Assembly: GCA_947258905.1 (NCBI GenBank) | Contig: CAMYKF010000744.1 | Location: forward strand, 1 to 8,096 | DNA length: 8,096 nucleotides | From: an uncultured Pirellulaceae bacterium | GTDB lineage: Bacteria > Planctomycetota > Planctomycetia > Pirellulales > Pirellulaceae | Direction of reading: 5' to 3' | In this document: in pieces, positions 1-5,724 of the stretch | Layout of the letters: the number at the start of each line of letters is the position of its first letter | Position numbering within the stretch: the first letter of the stretch is position 1 | Translations under genes and position numbers: made by a program | The notes under the pieces: generated by a model | What the model was told of the DNA's origin: nothing | Seen by the model: the letters and a program-made list of their open reading frames with translations, nothing else | Databases searched by the model: none

Positions 1-1
1 T

Positions 2-1273
2 TACGAGACCGTCTACTGGCAAACGGATGGGGGCAGCTCGGGCGAACTGTTAGTAAACCAAGGCGGCATGTTCCAGGCATGCAGCCAGGGAATAAGCGAT
101 ACACCCACGCCGGATTTGGCGATCACCGACATTACGCCCGCGCCGGGCAGCGCCATCACCCGCGGGGATACCCTGCGGATCAGACTCAACGAGCTGTTCA
201 ACACCGATCAGGCGGCGTTGCGCACCGCGATCAGCTTGGTGGACGCCAGCGGTGCTGCGCTCGCAGCAGAAACCTATACACTCACGGGGATCAATACGCT
301 GGCGGGCGCTTATGTGGAGATTGGTTTTACCGATGCCCTGAGCTACCTGGGTCCGTTAACAGTGCAAGTGAGCAATACCCTAACGGCTTTGAACGGCCAT
401 AGCTTGGTCCAGGATCTCGAGGCGTCCTATACCTTGATTTCCGGCACCCGCCCGCACATCGACGAGGTCGTGCGAGTTGTGGAAGCGGTAGCGGGCGCTC
501 ACTACTTCCATGGGGATGGCGCCGAAGAGGCGCTCATTAGGGGTGCCGGCTTTGGCAACGATCCCGGCGTGATCACCATCAGTATCGGCGAACAGGCCTT
601 GTCGAGCACGGACATCGTGTCGGTCATTGACGCAGAGCTCCGATTTACGCTGCCCGATTTGCACCTAGGTGTGGGCAGCGCCAGCCTCGCTGTGACGGTA
701 AGCCGAGCAGGGGTTGCCGTGACCCAGCACGGCGCCATCGTCATTCAACCGCGGGTCGAGTTGCAAGATGTCTTGCCCAATTCCGGTCCGCCGCAGGGTG
801 GCAACACCTTGGATCTATACGGCCGTGGTTTCAGCCACGCCGTCACCGTCACCGTCGGCGAGACGGTCGCCGGTGATCTGCGGCTGTTGAGCAGCACCCA
901 CCTCCAAGTAAGGGCGCCCTCGGGAGCCTTCGGCCTGGCCGATGTGGGCGTGAGCAGCGACGTGTTCCCCGGCGAGCGCAGCGTGTTGGCAAACGCTTAT
1001 TTCTATGCCGGGCGCGAAACCGGCGCGGTCAATCTGGAGGCGGCTAGCAGTCCGGTATCGGCAATCGCCGTGAACGGGCAAGTTCTCTACGCCGTCACCG
1101 GTGGCGGATACGAGGCCATTGATCGCGAAGGCCGCGTTTTGGGCCAGTTAACGACAGCGAACGCGCAGCTCGTTGTTTCGGACATCTCCGATCCGGTCCA
1201 CCCCGTGCTGATCCGCAAGGAATCGGCCGGTGTTTGCTTGGGAGAAAAATGTCCCAGTTCCTGCACTTCGTGA
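2..1273 (+). CDS. Large Ig-like / IPT-TIG repeat protein, internal fragment (3' end artificial)
   Basis: The reading frame is open from base 2, so the gene starts upstream; the ATG at 68 is internal. In order, the translation shows a bacterial Ig-like (SbsA/Big_5-type) domain at about bases 110-440 (starting LAITDITPAPGSAITRGD). Two IPT/TIG-type beta-sandwich domains follow at about 450-750 and 755-1010 (VLPNSGPPQGGNTLDLYGRGF is the typical TIG opening). Last is the start of a beta-propeller/LVIVP-like segment (VSDISDPVHPVLI). Such proteins are large, extracellular or surface-attached, and are thought to act in adhesion or matrix binding. No signal peptide or anchor can be seen because both true ends are missing. 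The last ~13 codons (after about 1230) are simply antisense lepA, so the real protein homology stops there. The exact function is unknown; the domain reading is good, the role is inferred. Confidence 0.75.
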   Translation, partial: YETVYWQTDGGSSGELLVNQGGMFQACSQGISDTPTPDLAITDITPAPGSAITRGDTLRIRLNELFNTDQAALRTAISLVDASGAALAAETYTLTGINTLAGAYVEIGFTDALSYLGPLTVQVSNTLTALNGHSLVQDLEASYTLISGTRPHIDEVVRVVEAVAGAHYFHGDGAEEALIRGAGFGNDPGVITISIGEQALSSTDIVSVIDAELRFTLPDLHLGVGSASLAVTVSRAGVAVTQHGAIVIQPRVELQDVLPNSGPPQGGNTLDLYGRGFSHAVTVTVGETVAGDLRLLSSTHLQVRAPSGAFGLADVGVSSDVFPGERSVLANAYFYAGRETGAVNLEAASSPVSAIAVNGQVLYAVTGGGYEAIDREGRVLGQLTTANAQLVVSDISDPVHPVLIRKESAGVCLGEKCPSSCTS

Positions 1274-2013
1274 ACCTGGTTGGAGCGCAGGAACCTGATC
1301 TTCTGCCCTTTAAGCACCGTGCCGTTCATCATCCGGCAATACGTGATTGCGCCGCGATACTCGTCGTAGTGCGAATCGAACACCATGGCTTGCAAGCGAT
1401 CATCGGCGCTGCCGGCCGGTGCCGGGATCTTTTTCAAAATGGCGTCCAGCAATTCATCGATGCCCACGCCGGTTTTGGCGCTGCAACGAATACACGAATC
1501 GGCGTCGATTCCCAGTACGTGTTCCATCTCGCGTGCCACTTCATCGGCACGTTGATGCTTGAGATCAATTTTGTTGATGACCGGAATGATCTCCAGTTCG
1601 TGTTCCAGTGCGGCGTAGGCATTGGCGACCGTCTGGGCCTCGACACCCTGAAAGGCGTCGACCAGCAACAGGGCTCCCTCACAACAGGCCAGGGAACGGG
1701 ACACTTCGTAATGAAAATCGACGTGACCGGGCGTATCGATGAGATTGAGTTCGTAGATCTGGCCATGCTGCTGCGTTTGCATGGTCACGGCGCGGGCCTT
1801 GATGGTGATGCCGCGTTGCCTTTCCAGGGCCATGTCGTCCAGCAGCTGCTCCTGCATTTCACGCTTGGAAACCGTGCCGGTGTATTCCAGCAAGCGGTCG
1901 GCCAAGGTGCTTTTGCCGTGGTCGATGTGGGCAATGATGCAGAAGTTGCGAATATTCTCGAGGGCAATATTCGGCGACTGCCCGGAAACTGGTTCGCTGC
2001 GGATAGTATTCAT
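1087..2013 (-). CDS. lepA: Elongation factor 4 (LepA), truncated: GTPase domain and part of domain II
   Basis: LepA is a ribosome-associated translational GTPase linked to back-translocation and ribosome assembly. The N-terminal GTPase domain is complete: G1 AHIDHGKST (residues 28-36), the G2 threonine in QRGIT (66-70), G3 DTPGH (93-97), G4 NKID (147-150) and G5 SAK (178-180). The start of domain II follows, ending near QELGHFSPKQTPADSL (to residue ~266). LepA is normally about 600 residues, so less than half is present. The last ~42 codons, down to the stop at 1087, read antisense to the neighbouring surface-protein gene and show no LepA similarity. Domains III-V and the LepA-specific C-terminus are absent, so the product as written would not be a working LepA. 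The ATG overlaps the stop of the ROK kinase gene (ATGA), which suggests translational coupling; only a weak ribosome-binding site is visible. Confidence 0.93.
   Translation of the reverse strand: MNTIRSEPVSGQSPNIALENIRNFCIIAHIDHGKSTLADRLLEYTGTVSKREMQEQLLDDMALERQRGITIKARAVTMQTQQHGQIYELNLIDTPGHVDFHYEVSRSLACCEGALLLVDAFQGVEAQTVANAYAALEHELEIIPVINKIDLKHQRADEVAREMEHVLGIDADSCIRCSAKTGVGIDELLDAILKKIPAPAGSADDRLQAMVFDSHYDEYRGAITYCRMMNGTVLKGQKIRFLRSNQVHEVQELGHFSPKQTPADSLRISTGWTGSEMSETTSCAFAVVNWPKTRPSRSMASYPPPVTA
1211..1240. other. Breakpoint joining two truncated genes
   Basis: Plus-strand protein homology (SDISDPVHPVLIRKE) can be followed to about 1222. Minus-strand LepA homology (FSPKQTPADSL) can be followed leftward to about 1216. 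To the left of this point the lepA frame becomes meaningless, and to the right of it the surface-protein frame becomes antisense lepA. One junction thus truncates both convergent genes. A few bases could belong to either side, as expected for joining at a microhomology. It may be an assembly chimera or a genuine deletion or rearrangement. Confidence 0.7.
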
Positions 2014-3020
2014 GTACTTTGATCATAGATGCGCCGGGCCAGCCCCGCAGCGCCAATCCAGCCAGCCGCCCCGCCCAGTGAGGCGAATTCGATCTGCAGA
2101 TTGGCCGCAATTCGGGGAAATACCCGCTCGCCGGCCAGTTCCCCAATGCGATCGCGAAACCGCCGGCCGACGGTCGACTCGTCGCCGCCAAAGTTCATGG
2201 CTCCGCCCAGCAAAAAGATCTGAGGATCGACGGCGTGCGCGATGTCTGCAACGCCCCTTGCCAGGTACTCGGCCGTGTCATCGACGATTTGCAAAGCGAG
2301 TTCATCGTCGCTTTCGGCCGCCATAAACACGTCCCGCGCCGTCAGCCGCTCGTGGGCATTGAGTGTTTCCGCCAAGGGACCAGTGGTCTGGCCCGAGACC
2401 AACTCGGTGGCCCTGACTGCCACGGACGAGGCGCTGGCGTAGGCTTCCAGGTGACCGTGTACTCCGCAAGAGCACCGTCGTGCGTTGGCACCAAAGTCAA
2501 CAGTCAGATGGCCGCATTCGGCACCATGATCGTGTGCGCCGGTTATTAGCTGATCGCGATGGATGATGCCGCTGCCCACTCCGGTGCCGAGGGTCAGCAG
2601 GACCAAACTGTGAAAGTCGCGTCCTCGCCCCGCCCAGTATTCGCCAAAGGCGGCTGCATTGGCGTCATTGGCAAACACAACCGGCAAGCCTGATTGGCCG
2701 GCCAACTCCTTTTGAATCGGGAACTCACGCCACGCGGGCAGGTTGACCGGCGTCAGGATCATGCCGGCTTGCACATCCAGCGGCCCCGGCGTCCCGAGTC
2801 CCGCGGCGCGCAGTTGCTGGCCGTCACCAGGCAGTGCCTCGCGGATGGACTGGCAAATACGCTCAATGGCGTCGACCGGTCCCTGCTCCTGCAACGTGGG
2901 AATTTCAGTGGAAGCGATCGGCTGGCCAATCGCATTGGCCACTCCAATCTTGATGGATGTGCCACCGACATCCACGCCAACAAACCAGTCCTGATCAGGG
3001 TCGTAATCGGCGGGCGGCAT
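2010..3020 (-). CDS. ROK-family sugar kinase (probable glucokinase)
   Basis: Complete protein of 336 residues, the usual ROK length. It has the N-terminal ATP phosphate-binding motif VGVDVGGTSIKIG (14-26), GLGTPGPLD (74-82), the sugar-binding and catalytic stretch FANDANAAAFGE (116-127, with D119 as catalytic base), LGTGVGSG (144-151), and the ECGH motif (168-171) that contributes to sugar and zinc binding. The family zinc motif CxCGxxGCxE reads CSCGVHGHLE (183-192), so the third cysteine is histidine (H190). Without a repressor-type DNA-binding domain at the N-terminus, it is an enzyme, most likely phosphorylating glucose or a similar hexose with ATP in the cytoplasm. Sugar specificity cannot be read safely from the sequence. 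It is first in an operon with lepA, whose start codon overlaps its stop by 4 bases. The ATG at 3018-3020 has a T-rich leader without a clear Shine-Dalgarno. Confidence 0.92.
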   Translation of the reverse strand: MPPADYDPDQDWFVGVDVGGTSIKIGVANAIGQPIASTEIPTLQEQGPVDAIERICQSIREALPGDGQQLRAAGLGTPGPLDVQAGMILTPVNLPAWREFPIQKELAGQSGLPVVFANDANAAAFGEYWAGRGRDFHSLVLLTLGTGVGSGIIHRDQLITGAHDHGAECGHLTVDFGANARRCSCGVHGHLEAYASASSVAVRATELVSGQTTGPLAETLNAHERLTARDVFMAAESDDELALQIVDDTAEYLARGVADIAHAVDPQIFLLGGAMNFGGDESTVGRRFRDRIGELAGERVFPRIAANLQIEFASLGGAAGWIGAAGLARRIYDQST

Positions 3021-3076
3021 GAATGGTCAAAGGAAAAAAATGTGTGGTGACAGCGAATGCGATTTGCGAGAGTTCG

Positions 3077-3104
3077 ATTATAGATCGATGCTCGCCTGGG
3101 ACAA
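3077..3104 (-). promoter_or_regulatory. Candidate sigma-70-type promoter for the ROK kinase-lepA operon
   Basis: On the minus strand TTGTCC (3104-3099, 4 of 6 to the -35 consensus) is followed after 16 bases by a perfect TATAAT (3082-3077), about 57 bases upstream of the ROK start codon. This is pattern matching only. Position and quality are good, but planctomycete promoters are poorly defined. Confidence 0.5.
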
Positions 3105-3161
3105 CGACGAGTGAGCTCGTTGGAGATCGCTTCATACAGATATCGATTGCTGCGAGTCCGG

Positions 3162-3189
3162 TTCTTAATTTGATGGGCTGGTATATAAT
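3162..3189 (+). promoter_or_regulatory. Candidate promoter for rnc
   Basis: A perfect TATAAT at 3184-3189 lies about 90 bases before the rnc ATG. A weak -35-like TTCTTA (3162-3167, 3 of 6) sits 16 bases upstream. The surrounding 3021-3278 region is visibly more AT-rich than the genes, encodes nothing convincing, and serves as a divergent promoter region. Confidence 0.4.
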
Positions 3190-3278
3190 GAACGGATACG
3201 GTGGCGAATCCCGAGTCGCAATGCCGGTGACGGCAAGCTCGCGGTTTTCTTCGGGATGCTTTTGATTGCTGCAATTCC

Positions 3279-4007
3279 ATGTCATTTGCGCAGATTCCTT
3301 ACGAACATCACGATTTGATTCATGCGTGTCAGGAACGACTGGGATACGAGTTTCAGGATGCGTCGTTGTTGTATGAAGCGTTGACTCATGCCTCCGGCGC
3401 CAATGACCGGTTGCAGTCGAACGAGCGGCTGGAATTTCTGGGCGACGCGATTCTGGGGTTTGCGGTTTGTGAACTGCTGTTTTATCGCTACCCGGATTTG
3501 CTGGAAGGCGACTTGACGCAGATCAAATCGGCGGCGGTTAGCCGTTCTACCTGTGGCAAGATCGGCATGAAAATCGGGCTCACGGATTTCCTGTTGACCG
3601 GCAAGGGCATTGATATGCGGGGCGGTTTGCCGCATTCACTGGTAGCCAATGCGGTTGAGTCGGTGATTGCCGCCATTTTCCTGGATGGCGGGATGGCTCC
3701 GGCCAGAAAGTTCATCGTCGACCACATTGTGGACGAGATCGAGGAGATCGTGGACGGCAAGGCCGAATTGAATTTCAAATCCACCTTGCAGCAATTCTCG
3801 CAGCGGCGGTTTGGCATTCCGCCGTCCTATCATTTGCTGGACGAGTCCGGACCGGATCACCGCAAGATGTTTCAGATTTGCGCTCAGGTCGGCAAGCAGA
3901 GGTTTTCGCCGGCGTGGGGTGCCAACAAGAAACAGGCCGAACAGCGTGCGGCCGGCAATGCCCTGGCGGAACTGGACGGCGATGAACCGCCGTTTGGTGA
4001 GGAGTAA
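3279..4007 (+). CDS. rnc: Ribonuclease III
   Basis: Endonuclease that cuts double-stranded RNA, used in rRNA and mRNA processing in the cytoplasm. The 242-residue length is normal. The signature NERLEFLGDAIL (48-59) supplies E52 and D56, equivalent to E41 and D45 of the E. coli enzyme. The second acidic cluster reads VANAVES (122-128): E127 matches the essential E117, but the position of D114 is asparagine (N124). A C-terminal dsRNA-binding domain runs from about 165 to 232 (NFKSTLQQFSQ ... ANKKQAEQRAAGNALAEL), including the KKxAEQ-type helix that contacts RNA. The start is the first ATG in frame with homology-like sequence following; there is no clear Shine-Dalgarno, which is not unusual in planctomycetes. 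It is transcribed alone, divergent from the ROK kinase operon and convergent with the gene at 4280-4681. Confidence 0.95.
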   Translation: MSFAQIPYEHHDLIHACQERLGYEFQDASLLYEALTHASGANDRLQSNERLEFLGDAILGFAVCELLFYRYPDLLEGDLTQIKSAAVSRSTCGKIGMKIGLTDFLLTGKGIDMRGGLPHSLVANAVESVIAAIFLDGGMAPARKFIVDHIVDEIEEIVDGKAELNFKSTLQQFSQRRFGIPPSYHLLDESGPDHRKMFQICAQVGKQRFSPAWGANKKQAEQRAAGNALAELDGDEPPFGEE

Positions 4008-4114
4008 TTCCTTAATTACGAGCACGCAGCGCACGAAGTGGTTTGGCAACGTTGAACGTGAACCATTCGCTCCGATTGTCCCTTGGACCTATTACTCAAA
4101 CTGCGCACTTTTTG

Positions 4115-4241
4115 TGTAGCTGAGCGAGGCCCTTCGCTCAGCAGATGTCGGATTCGCGTGACTTGATTGCTGAAACGCCGATAGTCGCAACCATCCTGCG
4201 GGACGTGCTGCCTGGCGAACGAAGGGCCTCGTTCGCCTACA
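4115..4241. repeat. REPIN-like element: two inverted palindromic 30-base units
   Basis: The left unit (4115-4144) contains the perfect hairpin GCTGAGCGA / TCGCTCAGC (4119-4127 and 4134-4142) around loop GGCCCT. The right unit (4212-4241), on the opposite strand, contains GGCGAACGA / TCGTTCGCC around the same loop GGCCCT. Each unit starts TGTAG and ends CAG. Aligned in the same orientation they match at 24 of 30 bases. All six differences fall in three stem base pairs, and each keeps pairing (C-G/G-C, T-A/C-G, G-C/A-T). The units are 67 bases apart, and this inverted-pair layout is that of REPIN elements made of two REP sequences. The element fills the gap between two convergent genes. No U-tract follows either hairpin, so it is not a standard intrinsic terminator, though it may still shape mRNA 3' ends. 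Confidence 0.7.
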
Positions 4242-4279
4242 TTTCTCGTGCGATCTGCAAATCTGCCCAGTTTGAGTAT

Positions 4280-4681
4280 TTAGTCGATACTCCAGTCAAC
4301 CGTTTCGCAATTGAGGGCGTTGTCGCAGAGCTGGCGGAACTCGGGAGTAATCTCGTCGGCGTCGCGATACAGTTCGGTCAGGAAATGACGCTCGCTCTCG
4401 CGAACTTCGCCGTCCGAGTACAGCATCTTCAGCAAGATGAACTGTTCGTCCATCTGGATCTTGCCGTCTTCCAGAATGATCTCACGCAGGCAGGGAAAAA
4501 ACAGTTCGTCAAACTCGCTGCACACTTCACGTGCGTCCTGCAGCAACTCGACGAGCAACCGGGCGTCTGCGAAATCCAGCTTGCCATCCGTTGCCATTTG
4601 ATCCTTGATCATTTCAACTTCGTTGATGGTGATTTTGTGGTCTCGCAGCAATTGTTCGCGGATTTTGTACAGATTAGCCAT
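4280..4681 (-). CDS. Small acidic protein with repeated DG motifs, possibly TerB-like
   Basis: Complete protein of 133 residues, soluble, rich in Asp, Glu and Leu, with no signal peptide or membrane segment. Three short units share the pattern DG-[KE]-hydrophobic followed by an acidic position and a leucine-rich helix: ATDGKLDFADARLLVELL (30-47), LEDGKIQMDEQFILLKML (70-87) and YSDGEVRESERHFLTELY (88-105). This DG-x-hydrophobic pattern ahead of a helix resembles the metal-binding helical repeats of TerB-like tellurite-resistance proteins. The similarity is weak and read by eye. The ATG is supported by GAGGA (plus positions 4689-4693) seven bases upstream. It lies 155 bases downstream of the methyltransferase on the same strand, which may or may not mean co-transcription. 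The function is not known. Confidence 0.75.
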   Translation of the reverse strand: MANLYKIREQLLRDHKITINEVEMIKDQMATDGKLDFADARLLVELLQDAREVCSEFDELFFPCLREIILEDGKIQMDEQFILLKMLYSDGEVRESERHFLTELYRDADEITPEFRQLCDNALNCETVDWSID

Positions 4682-4688
4682 GGTCAGG

Positions 4689-4693
4689 TCCTC
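4689..4693 (-). promoter_or_regulatory. Ribosome-binding site of the DG-repeat protein
   Basis: GAGGA on the minus strand, seven bases before the ATG at 4681-4679. It fixes this start against the longer antisense frame that overlaps the gene. Confidence 0.6.
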
Positions 4694-4836
4694 GCAATGA
4701 TCGGAGTGTCCGGGTTTTCAACTTGTAGAGCTGAAAAAGGCTAGGTTGCCGGCACCATGACTGGCGTTAAATAAATTGGGCAAACGCCGCCGCGAGGGAT
4801 TGCAAACACGGTTATGCGGGTTGTGCGGGCATCACA

Positions 4837-5598
4837 TCAAGTCGGTTTGATGGCCCGGGTGGCTGCAAAAACCGCAATGTGTTCGGACAGCGGATCGTCG
4901 GCTCCCCAACGGTCCTCGAAGAAATCGGTGATGACGAATCCGGCCTCCACCTGGCCGCCGATCAGATCTTGCAGCGAATGCCCGAATTCGATCGGCACCG
5001 GCGGGCTGTCGTCGTCGGGTTGGGTATCGCTGATTGATGCGGAGCAGTACGGGATGGCGTGGCTGACAACAAATTCGTCACGCAACATTGCCTCGGCGTC
5101 GAACAGGTAATTAACTGGCTGAATGACGCCGGTCATGAAAACGCCGCCGGGTCGCAAGACGCGATACGCTTCGCGCCACACCCGGACGGCGTCGGGACAG
5201 AAGTTGACGGAACAGGGATTGATGATCAAGTCAAATTCGCCGATGTCTCCCAGCTGCTGCATGTCGCACTGCACCGTCTGCAAAACCAGGTCCTCGCGGG
5301 CCGCCACTTCCTGGTCGATGGCCAGCTGGGGTACGCTGAAATCGGCAACCGTGACATTCGCGCCGGCAGCCGCCAGCAACGGGCCCTGGTGTCCACCGCC
5401 GCCGGCCAGACACAACACCGCCCGGCCGCTCAGATCACCCAGCCAGTCGTTTGGCACATTTCGTGTCGCGGTGAGACGGATTTGTGGTTGCCCGGAACGC
5501 GCAGCAGCAATTTCTTCGGCCGAGACAGGCACAAACCATTTGCGATGCGACGTGGCAATCGCATCCCAGGCCTCGCGATTGAAATCCGTGTGATCCAA
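4837..5598 (-). CDS. Class I SAM-dependent methyltransferase
   Basis: Read from a TTG at 5598-5596, the protein has 253 residues. GGAGG lies six bases before this TTG, and the family-like N-terminus (DHTDFNREAWDAIA, then KWFVPVSAEEIAAAR) begins directly after it. An ATG 45 codons upstream would give a 298-residue form, but that tail is not family-like and it would overlap the sigma-factor start. Rossmann-type SAM-binding motifs are clear: motif I VLCLAGGGGHQG (61-72), acidic D86 after beta-2 (VTVADFS), motif II FDLIINPCSVNF (122-133) and motif III VLRPGGVFMTG (147-157). The fold is the Methyltransf_11/25 type. The substrate cannot be told; nothing in the neighbourhood names a pathway. It is divergent from the sigma factor and upstream of the DG-repeat gene. 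Confidence 0.88.
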   Translation of the reverse strand: MDHTDFNREAWDAIATSHRKWFVPVSAEEIAAARSGQPQIRLTATRNVPNDWLGDLSGRAVLCLAGGGGHQGPLLAAAGANVTVADFSVPQLAIDQEVAAREDLVLQTVQCDMQQLGDIGEFDLIINPCSVNFCPDAVRVWREAYRVLRPGGVFMTGVIQPVNYLFDAEAMLRDEFVVSHAIPYCSASISDTQPDDDSPPVPIEFGHSLQDLIGGQVEAGFVITDFFEDRWGADDPLSEHIAVFAATRAIKPT

Positions 5599-5604
5599 AA
5601 CAAT

Positions 5605-5609
5605 CCTCC
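5605..5609 (-). promoter_or_regulatory. Shine-Dalgarno that sets the methyltransferase TTG start
   Basis: GGAGG on the minus strand, six bases upstream of the TTG codon at 5598-5596. It is the strongest ribosome-binding site in the window and decides the start against the upstream ATG at 5733. Confidence 0.7.
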
Positions 5610-5645
5610 GGCAATAACCGGCTGCTACGGTCGAATCTATCGAGA

Positions 5646-5675
5646 CTGACGTTGTTCGAGTGGTTGACTTATAAT
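5646..5675 (+). promoter_or_regulatory. Candidate promoter for the ECF sigma factor
   Basis: A perfect TATAAT at 5670-5675 with CTGACG (5646-5651, 4 of 6 to -35) 18 bases upstream, 49 bases before the sigma-factor ATG. A second -35-like TTGACT (5664-5669) abuts the -10 and has no matching -10 of its own. This looks like a housekeeping-type promoter. Confidence 0.4.
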
Positions 5676-5689
5676 CGGGTGTAACAACG
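5650..5689. repeat. Inverted repeat around the -10 of the sigma-factor promoter
   Basis: CGTTGTT (5650-5656) and AACAACG (5683-5689) are exact inverted copies flanking the TATAAT. The position would suit an operator controlling the sigma-factor gene, but 7-base arms are short enough to arise by chance. Confidence 0.3.
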
Positions 5690-5724
5690 GCCGAGTCAGC
5701 GTTGGCGGACACATCGAGCAAAAC

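Noticed and set aside
1234..2022. Long open frame (262 codons) on the plus strand across lepA
   Set aside because: It is antisense to the GTP-binding motifs of lepA and shows no domain of its own; the minus strand explains the region fully.
4004..4019. Palindrome GTAATT-CCTT-AATTAC over the rnc stop codon
   Set aside because: The stem is six bases and mostly A-T, too weak for a terminator, and may be chance.
4119..4142. Intrinsic terminator of rnc
   Set aside because: The stem is perfect but no T-tract follows in the rnc direction, and an A-rich tract lies on the other side in the opposite reading; the inverted second copy makes a repeat element the better explanation.
4715..4737. Inverted repeat TTTTCA / TGAAAA upstream of the DG-repeat gene
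   Set aside because: Six-base AT-rich arms with an 11-base loop; not strong enough to call a terminator for the methyltransferase gene.
4145..4744. Open frame of 199 codons on the plus strand beginning in the REPIN-like spacer
   Set aside because: It runs antisense through the 4280-4681 gene, which has a good ribosome-binding site and internal repeat structure; the plus frame has neither.
5059..5649. Open frame of 196 codons on the plus strand opposite the methyltransferase
   Set aside because: It is antisense to clear SAM-binding motifs and its composition is that of a mirror frame in GC-rich DNA.
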